This document shows positions 1-6,179 of a stretch of 7,252 nt of DNA, in pieces (within the stretch, counting starts at the first letter, position 1; the number at the start of each line of letters is the position of its first letter). Source of the stretch: an uncultured Methanobrevibacter sp. (lineage in GTDB: Archaea > Methanobacteriota > Methanobacteria > Methanobacteriales > Methanobacteriaceae). A program made the translations under genes and the position numbers. The stretch lies in NCBI GenBank assembly GCA_905235495.1, contig CAJOMK010000078.1, positions 1 to 7,252 on the forward strand, written 5' to 3'. The notes under the pieces are model-generated. The model searched no databases, was not told the DNA's origin, and saw only the letters and a list, made by a program, of their open reading frames with translations.

Positions 1-33
1 ATAAATTACTAATTAATTGCTAATTTAATAATC

Positions 34-106
34 TTAACTATTTTTTAAGTTTTAATTATTCTATAATTTAACAGGTCTTAGCTATTTTTAAGATTTAACT
101 ATTTTT
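34..106. repeat. Three copies of TTA(A/G)CTATTTTT in the left gap
   Basis: The 116 bases to the left of the transporter gene hold no gene. They contain three copies of the 12-base word TTA[A/G]CTATTTTT at 34-45, 78-89 and 95-106, the middle one with G in place of A. On the plus strand each ends in a T-run, so together they could terminate a plus-strand gene entering from outside the window; on the minus strand they are A-runs and would not terminate the transporter gene. The same word appears after the cysteine synthase-like gene (4519-4529). A terminator role is inference. Confidence 0.5.
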
Positions 107-116
107 CCATATTGCA

Positions 117-1064
117 CTATTCTACACCATGCATAAGCTTTTTAATTCTATTGCTGAATAAAATCCAAAATATGAAAATGACTCCTGAAATTATGATGAA
201 TATCCACGTAAATGATGCTAAATCTGGGATTGGAATGAAATTGAATAGATAATTGACTACTCCTGGTTTTTCTGGAAATGCACTTGCAAAGATACCTGCA
301 AGCATTGCTGATACTGCAGTTGCTGCATAAAATGTTCCAATCATTAGGGAAGCATGCTTTACCGGTGCCAATTTTGAAATTAAGCTTAATGCAATTGGTG
401 ATATAAAGAGCTCAGCTATTACCAATGTAAAGTTAAACACGACTATCCAAAGCATGTTGATTTTTCCAGTTGAAAAATAGGCGGGTATTAAAAGAATTAT
501 GTATGATAAAACTATGCCAAACAATCCTATGCTTATTTTACCAATGGATGAAGGTTCCTTATCTCTATTGCCAAGTATGGAAAATATTTTTATGAAGATA
601 GGGCTTAGTAGCACAACAAACAATGGATTTATACTTATATACATTTGAGGGCTTAGAGTATAGTTGATAAATGGAATGGTATTGTCAACATAATTCATTT
701 CCAATATAAGCATTGATGTATTGATTTGTTCAATGGCTGAACATAATATTATGACAACTACAAGAACTATGATACTTGCCTTTATACGGTCGATTTCTAT
801 CTTGCTTAATTTTTTATTCATGTCATTTCCATGCTCTCTTTTGATTACTTTGGAAATAGGGATGACACCAAGGGGGTTGCCATCTTGTGAATATAAATAT
901 CTGTCCTTAACCACTAAATAGCTCACAAGTCCTATGATATTTGCTATTGCACCTATCATAAATCCATATTGGTATAAGCTAGGGTCATGCACTCCAACAA
1001 CCACACCTAAAATCAAGGGAGCAAGGAATGTGCCAATATTGAAAAAATAGGGTATATGCTGCAT
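117..1064 (-). CDS. POT/PTR2-family peptide transporter, C-terminal two thirds (frame-broken)
   Basis: This reading frame encodes the rest of the proton-coupled oligopeptide transporter whose N-terminus lies at 985-1518. Its ATG at 1064 is probably not a real start, because the frame opens inside the conserved POT segment: FNIGTFLAPLILG at residues 8-20 matches the N-[LI]-G-x-[FL]-L-A-P motif at the start of TM5. Later landmarks are INPLFVVLLSPIF (145-157) and IAELFISPIALSLISKLAP (216-234), the latter carrying the conserved TM10 glutamate (E218) that POT carriers use in substrate and proton coupling. At least six further hydrophobic segments follow, at about 33-52, 97-115, 178-196, 203-230, 238-262 and 284-304. 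The protein would sit in the cytoplasmic membrane and import di- or tripeptides with protons. Substrate preference and direction cannot be read from sequence. The end is a normal TAG at 117-119. Confidence 0.85.
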   Translation of the reverse strand: MQHIPYFFNIGTFLAPLILGVVVGVHDPSLYQYGFMIGAIANIIGLVSYLVVKDRYLYSQDGNPLGVIPISKVIKREHGNDMNKKLSKIEIDRIKASIIVLVVVIILCSAIEQINTSMLILEMNYVDNTIPFINYTLSPQMYISINPLFVVLLSPIFIKIFSILGNRDKEPSSIGKISIGLFGIVLSYIILLIPAYFSTGKINMLWIVVFNFTLVIAELFISPIALSLISKLAPVKHASLMIGTFYAATAVSAMLAGIFASAFPEKPGVVNYLFNFIPIPDLASFTWIFIIISGVIFIFWILFSNRIKKLMHGVE

Positions 1065-1518
1065 CCAAAAGGGATCCCTGGTCTTTATAAAATAGAGATA
1101 TGAAGGAAGTTGTACTAACTTTCAGGAAACTGCTTCCAAATGATATGAAAACCATACCAATCAAGAATATGATTTCAGGGTAACTGAAAATAAAGTTAGA
1201 ATGGACTGGAACGGCAGCAGTTAAATGATATAGGCTTGCATCATATGCAAATATCAATTGGGAAGCGAGCATCAATAGGGTACCGACTATTATTGACTTT
1301 CTGTTTCCAAAATAAGTATCTGTAATTTGTCCTGTAACCAATTGAAGTAGGTATCCCACTCCAATTATTATTCCATAAAGGATATTGGAAAAAGGCATTG
1401 AAAAATGCAATACTTCTATCATATAAAGTACCAATAGTCCACAAAAAATAAAAAAGCTAAATCTTTCCCACATTTCTATAAATGAAATTGCATATATTCC
1501 CTTGGGATGTTCCATCAT
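985..1518 (-). CDS. POT/PTR2-family peptide transporter, N-terminal third (frame-broken)
   Basis: This is the start of the same transporter. The POT signature ExxERFxxF is present as E15-M-W-E18-R19-F20-S-F-F in TM1. A motif A-like loop follows TM2 (GQITDTYFGNRK, 63-74), and TM4 carries a lysine (K133) in FGSSFLKVSTTSF at the place of the conserved POT lysine. The sequence is good up to DAAYTLF (152-158); residues after that are out of frame and end at a false stop (985-987). The protein continues in the frame of 117-1064 from about 1041-1050. The joined gene is 1402 bases, or about 465-470 residues, normal for POT proteins. Two adjacent ATGs (1518, 1515) are possible starts. A GGAGG site lies 3 bases before the first and 6 before the second, so MEHPKG at 1515 is slightly preferred. 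It is divergent from the ATP-grasp gene. Confidence 0.85.
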   Translation of the reverse strand: MMEHPKGIYAISFIEMWERFSFFIFCGLLVLYMIEVLHFSMPFSNILYGIIIGVGYLLQLVTGQITDTYFGNRKSIIVGTLLMLASQLIFAYDASLYHLTAAVPVHSNFIFSYPEIIFLIGMVFISFGSSFLKVSTTSFISLFYKDQGSLLDAAYTLFFQYWHIPCSLDFRCGCWSA

Positions 1519-1520
1519 AA

Positions 1521-1526
1521 TCCTCC
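1521..1526 (-). promoter_or_regulatory. Strong Shine-Dalgarno site of the peptide transporter
   Basis: On the minus strand the sequence reads GGAGGATTATGATGG, a near-perfect match to the anti-Shine-Dalgarno end of 16S rRNA. Its distance, 3 bases to the first ATG and 6 to the second, favours the second ATG (1515) as the start. Confidence 0.75.
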
Positions 1527-1563
1527 AAAAATTTACTTATTCTAATACTTAACTAATAATAGA

Positions 1564-1589
1564 ATTATTTATATAGGATTATTTATATA
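1564..1589. promoter_or_regulatory. Divergent promoter region with two TATA-like direct repeats
   Basis: The 12-base word ATTATTTATATA occurs twice, at 1564-1575 and 1578-1589, separated by two bases. Each copy contains TTTATATA, the archaeal TATA-box consensus, and is nearly symmetric, so it can be read on either strand. On the minus strand the left copy is about 50 bases before the transporter ATG, predicting a short leader of about 30 bases that contains the GGAGG site. On the plus strand the right copy lies about 107 bases before the ATP-grasp start, predicting a leader of about 80 bases that contains the 31-base repeats. A further AT-rich stretch at 1595-1610 (TTTTTAATATATTTAA) could be an alternative plus-strand TATA box. 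Start sites are inferred, not seen. Confidence 0.55.
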
Positions 1590-1606
1590 ATTTGTTTTTA
1601 ATATAT

Positions 1607-1680
1607 TTAACTAATAGATGTAAAAAAATTAGATAGATTAACTAATAGATGGAAATAATTTAGATAGTTTAACTAATATG
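1607..1680 (+). repeat. 31-base tandem repeat, two full copies plus one partial
   Basis: Units begin at 1607, 1638 and 1669, exactly 31 bases apart. Each opens with TTAACTAATA; the first two share TTAACTAATAGATG and the tail TTAGATAG, and differ at only 4 of 31 positions by eye. The third copy keeps TTAACTAAT before running into the ribosome-binding site of the ATP-grasp gene. A single TTAACTAATA also lies on the transporter side at 1549-1558. The pitch is close to three turns of B-DNA, so sites would fall on one face of the helix. The array lies between the likely TATA box and the start codon, where an operator or a leader-RNA element could act. Confidence 0.7.
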
Positions 1681-1684
1681 CAGT

Positions 1685-1690
1685 AAGGTG
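1685..1690 (+). promoter_or_regulatory. Ribosome-binding site of the ATP-grasp gene
   Basis: AAGGTG lies five bases before the ATG at 1696 and pairs through AGGTG with the 16S rRNA end. It supports this ATG as the start. Confidence 0.55.
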
Positions 1691-1695
1691 CTTCG

Positions 1696-3384
1696 ATGGA
1701 AAATATAATTATTGTAGAATGTATGTCTACAGGGATTTATTTTATACAGGATATTGTAGACAGAAATTACAATCCTATTGTCTTGGATTCAAAACTCATT
1801 GATAATGAAATAGGCAGAACTTACGATCACCATAAACAAGAAGATTTAAAGTTAATCACTGAGGATTATACCTTAATCACAGAAAAGGACACCTATGAAG
1901 AAACTTTGGAAATGGTTAGGGAATTTAACCCTATTTTGATATTGCCTGGCAGTGAAAAGGGTGTTGCTTTGGCTACAAGATTGGCTAATGACTTAAACCT
2001 TTTATGCAATTCCTATGATAATATTGAAGCAATGACCTTGAAGGATAAGATGCAAGAGAGATTGAAGGAAAAGGGTCTTAGATTTATTAGAGGTCAAGTG
2101 GTAAACTCAGTGGAAGAGGCAATTGAATTTTATGACAGCGAGAATCTCAATAAGGTTGTCTTAAAGCCAAATTATAGTGCAGGTTCCTCAAGCGTTAAGA
2201 TATGCTTAAGCAAAGATGATCTGATAAAAAAAATCAATGAATTGTTTGATGACTACAACTGCTTTGGAGAGGAGAATACAGAGCTTCTGATACAGGAATT
2301 CATTGAAGGTGAAGAGTATATTGTAAATACAGTCTCATCGGAAGGCAAACACAGGGTAACCTTGATATGGAAATATTCCAAGGTCAAGACTTCCGATGGC
2401 AGTGTCATTTATGACATTATGGAAACCGTTGATGAGTTGAGCCTTGGCGAGGCTGAAATGATTGAGTATGCATATAAGGTAACTGATGCAATCGGCATTG
2501 AATATGGGCCGGTTCATGGTGAGTATATGATTGATGAAAACGGGCCTGTCTTGGTGGAGGTCAATTGCCGTCCATGTGGTGGTACATTGGCACCTGAGTT
2601 TTTAGATAGGATTTCTGGACAGCATGAAACAGACAGCATATTAGATGCTTATCTAAAGCCAGAACTCTTTAATCAAAAAAGAAAAATGCCTTACAGGCTA
2701 TTTGCGAAAGGTGTCATAAAGGATTTCATTGTTCCTTATGATTTGGTTGCCGAGTCAACCTCTATCCATCAAATTACCAAAAACTTGAAAAGTCATTACA
2801 AAACAGTATTTGAAGATATAAGCTTACCTGGAAAGTCATTTATAAAGACCAAGGATCTTCTTTCAAGTTGCGGTTTGATTTATTTAATGAATGAGGATTA
2901 TTACACTATTCAAAAGGAGATTGATTTCCTGCATGACATTGAAAAGAATGCATTTGCACTGATTCTAAGTGAAAAGTCACTTAAAAAGAATAGGGGCCCT
3001 GTTGATTATAGTGAAATCAAGCCATTATTGGAGGATGTTGAGGCTTACGGAAGCACTTTACTTGTAAGTGATAAGACCTTTGATGACTTAAATATTATAC
3101 AGGCCCATCCTTTGGAAATCGACAATGTCAATGGAGAATATGATTTTGTATTCATCAATATCCATGACAGCATTCTGGATATTAAAGGTGAAGAAATTAC
3201 TAAAATCTTTTTAAAAAGCATGAGCCATATCAAAAAAGGAGGATTGCTGTTTATTCCTGCATTGACATATGAATCTATTTCCGGTGGAAGAAAAGTTATA
3301 GAAGGGCTTGTCAAAACATTGAACTTAAGAATTGAAGTTCCAATATCTGAAATGGATAATATTATCCTTGCTTCAAAAACTTGA
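1696..3384 (+). CDS. ATP-grasp ligase (amino-acid ligase-like) with a C-terminal Rossmann-like extension
   Basis: ATP-grasp enzymes join a carboxylate to an amine or thiol through an acyl-phosphate made with ATP and Mg. The 562-residue protein is intact. Residues 1-100 form a pre-ATP-grasp Rossmann-type domain (MENIIIVECMSTG start, ILPGSEKG at 82-89). LKDKMQERLKEKG (115-127) and VVLKPNYSAGSSSV (154-167, K157) are the lysine and glycine-rich loop that bind ATP. LLIQEFIEGEEY (197-208) is the hinge motif, and HGEYMID (274-280) with PVLVEVNCRPCGG (284-296; E288, N290, R292) forms the Mg and substrate end of the site. The HxE...GPxLxEVNxRxGG pattern fits the L-amino-acid ligase and carnosine synthase group better than PurK or carbamoyl-phosphate synthase. 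Residues 330-420 are a lid-like region. Residues 440-562 look like the second half of a class I methyltransferase fold without its glycine-rich SAM loop. It is likely cytosolic. The substrate is unknown. Confidence 0.85.
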   Translation: MENIIIVECMSTGIYFIQDIVDRNYNPIVLDSKLIDNEIGRTYDHHKQEDLKLITEDYTLITEKDTYEETLEMVREFNPILILPGSEKGVALATRLANDLNLLCNSYDNIEAMTLKDKMQERLKEKGLRFIRGQVVNSVEEAIEFYDSENLNKVVLKPNYSAGSSSVKICLSKDDLIKKINELFDDYNCFGEENTELLIQEFIEGEEYIVNTVSSEGKHRVTLIWKYSKVKTSDGSVIYDIMETVDELSLGEAEMIEYAYKVTDAIGIEYGPVHGEYMIDENGPVLVEVNCRPCGGTLAPEFLDRISGQHETDSILDAYLKPELFNQKRKMPYRLFAKGVIKDFIVPYDLVAESTSIHQITKNLKSHYKTVFEDISLPGKSFIKTKDLLSSCGLIYLMNEDYYTIQKEIDFLHDIEKNAFALILSEKSLKKNRGPVDYSEIKPLLEDVEAYGSTLLVSDKTFDDLNIIQAHPLEIDNVNGEYDFVFINIHDSILDIKGEEITKIFLKSMSHIKKGGLLFIPALTYESISGGRKVIEGLVKTLNLRIEVPISEMDNIILASKT

Positions 3385-3391
3385 GTCTTCA

Positions 3392-3437
3392 CTTTTATTA
3401 TTTCTATTTTTTATTTTTTCTTCTTTTTTAGAATTTT
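3392..3437 (+). terminator. T-run terminator after the ATP-grasp gene
   Basis: Within about 55 bases of the TGA stop come three T6 runs (3407-3412, 3414-3419, 3424-3429) and a T5 run (about 3434-3438), with no GC-rich stem. Such T-tracts on the coding strand are the usual intrinsic terminators of archaea. They suggest that the ATP-grasp transcript ends before the next gene. Confidence 0.6.
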
Positions 3438-3470
3438 TATCTTGAAACTTAAATAATGCTTAAAAAATAT

Positions 3471-3480
3471 TTTATAAGTA
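3471..3480 (+). promoter_or_regulatory. TATA-box promoter of the cysteine synthase-like gene
   Basis: TTTATAAGTA lies 76 bases before the ATG at 3547, close to the archaeal TATA consensus, with an A-rich stretch just upstream that could serve as a BRE. A start site near 3500 would leave a leader of about 45 bases. A weak GGATG at 3535-3539, seven bases before the ATG, may be the ribosome-binding site. Confidence 0.45.
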
Positions 3481-3546
3481 AAATACATAAATTATAATGT
3501 TATACTTATTTACTAAATTATTTTATTATTGATTGGATGTTATTTT

Positions 3547-4504
3547 ATGGATATTGGAAAATTAGTTGGCAATACACCAATGATTAAATTGATTATGAAT
3601 ATGAAGGTAAAAAAGGAAGCATATTCACTAAACTTGAATATTACAACTATTCTGGAAGTATTAAAGATAGAATAGCTTTATACATTATTGAAAAGGAAAA
3701 AGAACGAGACAATCTCAAGGAAGGCCAACCTATTATAGAGGTTACAAGTGGAAATACCGGTATTGCATTTAGTGCAATCGGTGCTCTCTGTGGTCATGAG
3801 GTTCATATATTCATGCCAGATTGGGTTTCTTTAGAAAGAAGGAAACTCATTCAATGTTTGGTGCAGAAGTTCACCTTGTATCCATAGAAGAGGGTGGGTT
3901 CAAGGGGGCTCTTGAACTTGTAGAGGACTTTGCAGAGGAAATCGGCGCATACAAGCCAAAACAGTTTGACAATGAATTGAATTTCTAAGCCCAATATTGC
4001 ACCACTGGTCAGGAGATTATCGATGATTTTCCTGAAGTGAATGCCTTTGTTTCAGGTATTGGAACTGGAGGTACACTTATGGGTGTCGGTAAAAGAATAA
4101 AGGACTATAATCCTGATGCCAAAGTCTTTGCATTGGAACCAAGTACCTTATCCATTCTTAAGATGGGTATGGTTGAAGGAAGCCATATGATAGAAGGAAT
4201 TGGGGACGATTTCATTCCTGGAATCGTTGATGAGGAATTGATAGATGATATTGTTCTCATTCATGATTATGATGCAATCAACATGTCCAAGAGAATCGCT
4301 CAGGAATTTGGTTTGGGAATAGGCATTTCTAGCGGTGCAAACTTCCTTGCAAGTGTCATCATGGACAATGATGAGCTTAATATGGCAACTGTCTTCCCAG
4401 ATGACAATAAGAAATACATTACAACAAAATTGTCTGAACCTATTGATGAAGACCCTGAATTGGAATCCAATAAGGTAAAGTTAATTGGGTTTGAAGTCAT
4501 TTAG
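3547..4504 (+). pseudogene. Cysteine synthase-like PLP enzyme (CysK/CysM fold), frame-broken
   Basis: Members of this fold-type II PLP family replace the beta-substituent of O-acetyl- or O-phosphoserine with sulfide or another nucleophile, making cysteine or an analogue. The gene starts MDIGKLVGNTPMIKL, then slips one base near 3592 into a frame reading YEYEGKKGSIFTKLE. This frame contains NYSGSIKDR with the PLP lysine at 3663-3665, TSGNTGIA (3744-3767) and MPDWVSLERRKLIQ. A second one-base loss near 3853 leads to MFGAEVHLVS. The third frame holds an in-frame TAA at 3986-3988, exactly one residue long within the usual N-x-x-A-Q/H-Y spacing, then CTTGQEI, the phosphate-binding loop GIGTGGT (4055-4075) and GISSGAN (4322-4342). 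Adding two bases gives 319 residues, normal for CysK. The uninterrupted piece 4037-4504 (GTG) is only the C-terminal half, not a separate gene. The true nucleophile is unknown; SbnA-like or CysK roles are both open. Confidence 0.85.
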
Positions 4505-4542
4505 GGCTTTAAATCTTATTAGCTATTTTATAGTCATTATTA

Positions 4543-4584
4543 TTTTTTAACTAATTTTTTTAATTATTTTTCCTGTCTATTTTT
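4543..4584 (+). terminator. T-run terminator after the cysteine synthase-like gene
   Basis: Four T-tracts follow the TAG at 4502-4504: T6 at 4543-4548, T7 at 4555-4561, T5 at 4567-4571 and T5 at 4580-4584. There is no clear stem. This is a typical archaeal intrinsic terminator and separates the gene from the glycosyltransferase. TTAGCTATTTT at 4519-4529 repeats the word seen at 34-106. Confidence 0.6.
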
Positions 4585-4610
4585 AATTTAGATGGTTTAT
4601 TTTTAAATGT

Positions 4611-4640
4611 TTTAAATATTAATATGTACATATATTAAAT
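4611..4640 (+). promoter_or_regulatory. TATA box and 12-base palindrome upstream of the glycosyltransferase
   Basis: TTTAAATA at 4611-4618 fits the archaeal TATA box and predicts a start site near 4640, about 65 bases before the ATG at 4706. Immediately downstream lies the perfect palindrome ATATGTACATAT (4622-4633), flanked by TTAAT and ATTAA with a two-base offset. A palindrome overlapping the initiation region is a plausible repressor site, but in such AT-rich sequence it could be chance. Confidence 0.4.
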
Positions 4641-4705
4641 CAGTTAAGTGCTTGAATAAGATTTTAGAAAGGCATTGACTTTAAATTCTAATCAACTCAA
4701 AAAAT

Positions 4706-5737
4706 ATGAATGTGAAAAAAATGGAAGATATTAAAGTTTCAGTAATAGTTCCGGTTTACAATGTTGCTAAATATCTTGCAGAATGTTTAGAATCTCTTGT
4801 AAATCAGACTTTAGAAGATATTGAAATAATTTGTGTAAATGATGGATCAACTGACAATTCCCTTGAAATTCTAGAGGAATATGCAGAAAAGGATTCTCGA
4901 GTAAAGGTTTTCACAATTGAAAACAGTGGGGTATCCCTTGCACGTAACTTTGGAATTGAACAGGCAAAGGGAGACTACATAGGATTTGTCGACAGTGATG
5001 ACTATGTAAATGAATACATGTTTGAAAAGTTATACCTCTCATGCGTTCAAAATGACTTGGATTTGGCCATGTGCAAGATTTCAATTTTTGATGATGAAAC
5101 CGGAGAAGTGAACAATGATTTGGATTACTACAATCTAAAGGTTTTCACCAATTTGGATAAGGAAGTCTTCAATTCAGAGGACACCACTTCCTTCACCAAC
5201 AACATTGTCGTAAACGTGTACAATAAATTGTATAAAAAATCCCTTTTAGAGGATAATTCCATAGAATTCCCTGTAAACCTAATATTTGAAGATGAAGTGT
5301 TCTTCATTAAAACATATTTGACCGCAAAAAGGATTTTTGTTGTAAATGAGTTCCTCTATTACTACAGGCTTAACAGGGCAGGTTCAATAACATACTTGGA
5401 AAAGGAAAACAACTATGTGGACATGGTTTATATCTATAAAAAAGAAAGGGAAATTTTTAAGGAAATGGGCAAATATGACAAATATAAAGTGTTGTTGGCT
5501 AATAGGATGCTCTTTTTAATCCTTGCCCGTTACACCCAAACATCTCCTAAATTCAAGGAAAATTATTACAATGTTCTAAAAGAGGATTTGAAGGAAGTTT
5601 TGGCTGATGAGGAGATTATGAATAATCTCAGTTTAAATGTCAGAACTAGAGTCCAAAAGATTATGGAATCTGACAATTATGAAGAGTTTAAAAAAAATCG
5701 ACCAATTCAAAATATTCTCAATAGTCGTAGTATGTAG
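4706..5737 (+). CDS. Family 2 glycosyltransferase (GT2, GT-A fold)
   Basis: GT2 enzymes move a sugar from a nucleotide-sugar donor to a glycan, lipid or protein acceptor at the cytosolic face of the membrane. The catalytic domain fills residues 9-130: VSVIVPVYNVAKYLAECLESL (11-31), the nucleotide-binding IICVNDGSTDNS (41-52), NSGVSLARNFGI (73-84), GDYIGFVDSDDYV (89-101) with the metal-binding DSD, then NKLYKKSLL (173-181) and FEDEVFF (194-200). No membrane segment is seen. ATG 4706 is the first in the open frame; ATG 4721 (MEDIKVSV) is also possible, and neither has a clear Shine-Dalgarno site. The real product probably does not end at 5737: at an A8 run (5690-5697) the frame of 5691-6152 continues as FKKIDQFKIFSIVVV, a natural linker into a second GT2 domain. 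The last residues (about NRPIQNILNSRSM) are then out of frame. Donor and acceptor are unknown; surface glycan synthesis is likely. Confidence 0.85.
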   Translation: MNVKKMEDIKVSVIVPVYNVAKYLAECLESLVNQTLEDIEIICVNDGSTDNSLEILEEYAEKDSRVKVFTIENSGVSLARNFGIEQAKGDYIGFVDSDDYVNEYMFEKLYLSCVQNDLDLAMCKISIFDDETGEVNNDLDYYNLKVFTNLDKEVFNSEDTTSFTNNIVVNVYNKLYKKSLLEDNSIEFPVNLIFEDEVFFIKTYLTAKRIFVVNEFLYYYRLNRAGSITYLEKENNYVDMVYIYKKEREIFKEMGKYDKYKVLLANRMLFLILARYTQTSPKFKENYYNVLKEDLKEVLADEEIMNNLSLNVRTRVQKIMESDNYEEFKKNRPIQNILNSRSM

Positions 5738-6152
5738 TAATGCCGAATATTATCTTGATATGGGTATAAATTCAATTTTAAATCAGTATTTCTCCTTTGA
5801 AAGTAATATCCAATTGATTTTAATCAACAATAACAGTAATGACGGCACAGATTCAATCTGCACTAAGTACAGCATGTTGTATCCTGAGAATATAATTTAT
5901 GTGAAAATGGATGAGAAGATGGATTTGGAAAGTTTGCAGGAGGAAGCTTTAAAATATGCTAAAGGAGAGTATAATATTGTTTTATATGAACCTTATAAAT
6001 TGAATAGGGATGTTTTAAGTGCATTGGTTCTTAAAATCAATGATGATATGGATGATGATCTTTTCATAACCATACAAAAATTTGAGGATATTGAAACAAA
6101 CAGATTTACCTATAACTTTAGGGATTTGGATTCCTCAGGTCTTTCAATATAA
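5691..6152 (+). CDS. Second, degenerate GT2 domain of the same glycosyltransferase
   Basis: This frame continues the preceding gene after one base is skipped in the A8 run at 5690-5697. The open frame runs back to 5637, but codons before about 5690 are a shadow of the first domain. It reads FSIVVVCSNAEYYLDMGINSILNQYF, then SNIQLILINNNSNDGTDSI, a typical GT2 beginning like the tandem GT2 proteins of methanogens and CDP-glycerol transferase-linked GT2 domains. The active-site residues are missing: VNDGS is replaced by INNNS, and the expected DSDD is LYEPYKL in EYNIVLYEPYKL. The segment between them is short and acidic. It is therefore probably non-catalytic. Joined to 4706 it makes about 481 residues. 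The TAA at 6150-6152 may itself follow a frame slip, because another frame reads QYNHKRVFYKQK to a TGA at 6181-6183 that overlaps the next gene's GTG. Confidence 0.65.
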   Translation, partial: KKIDQFKIFSIVVVCSNAEYYLDMGINSILNQYFSFESNIQLILINNNSNDGTDSICTKYSMLYPENIIYVKMDEKMDLESLQEEALKYAKGEYNIVLYEPYKLNRDVLSALVLKINDDMDDDLFITIQKFEDIETNRFTYNFRDLDSSGLSI

Positions 6153-6179
6153 TCATAAAAGAGTTTTTTACAAGCAAAA

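Noticed and set aside
721..921. Short plus-strand open frame inside the transporter gene
   Set aside because: It is the antisense shadow of a clear POT coding sequence, has no family features and no ribosome-binding site.
1241..1444. Minus-strand open frame inside the N-terminal transporter segment
   Set aside because: It overlaps the POT motif-bearing frame and is a same-strand shadow of it.
1607..1680. CRISPR array
   Set aside because: The 31-base pitch covers near-identical whole units with no unique spacers, and there are only two to three copies.
1618..1686. Micro-ORFs in the leader: ATG-TAA at 1618, a four-codon frame at 1649, ATG-CAG-TAA at 1678
   Set aside because: They arise because each repeat ends in ATG, and none has a Shine-Dalgarno site. 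Chance is the simpler reading.
2335..2517. Minus-strand open frame within the ATP-grasp gene
   Set aside because: It is antisense to conserved ATP-grasp sequence.
3045..3392. 115-codon minus-strand open frame at the end of the ATP-grasp gene
   Set aside because: It is antisense to the well-formed C-terminal domain and has no recognisable features.
3477..3516. Imperfect inverted repeat (AGTAAAATACATAA against TTATACTTATTTACT) before the cysteine synthase-like gene
   Set aside because: The arms need gaps to align and the sequence is nearly all A and T, so it is not convincing as an operator or stem.
3986..3988. Recoded stop codon (pyrrolysine)
   Set aside because: The codon is TAA, not TAG, and CysK enzymes need no pyrrolysine.
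4300..4500. Minus-strand open frame in the cysteine synthase-like gene
   Set aside because: It is a shadow of conserved CysK-type sequence, including GISSGAN.
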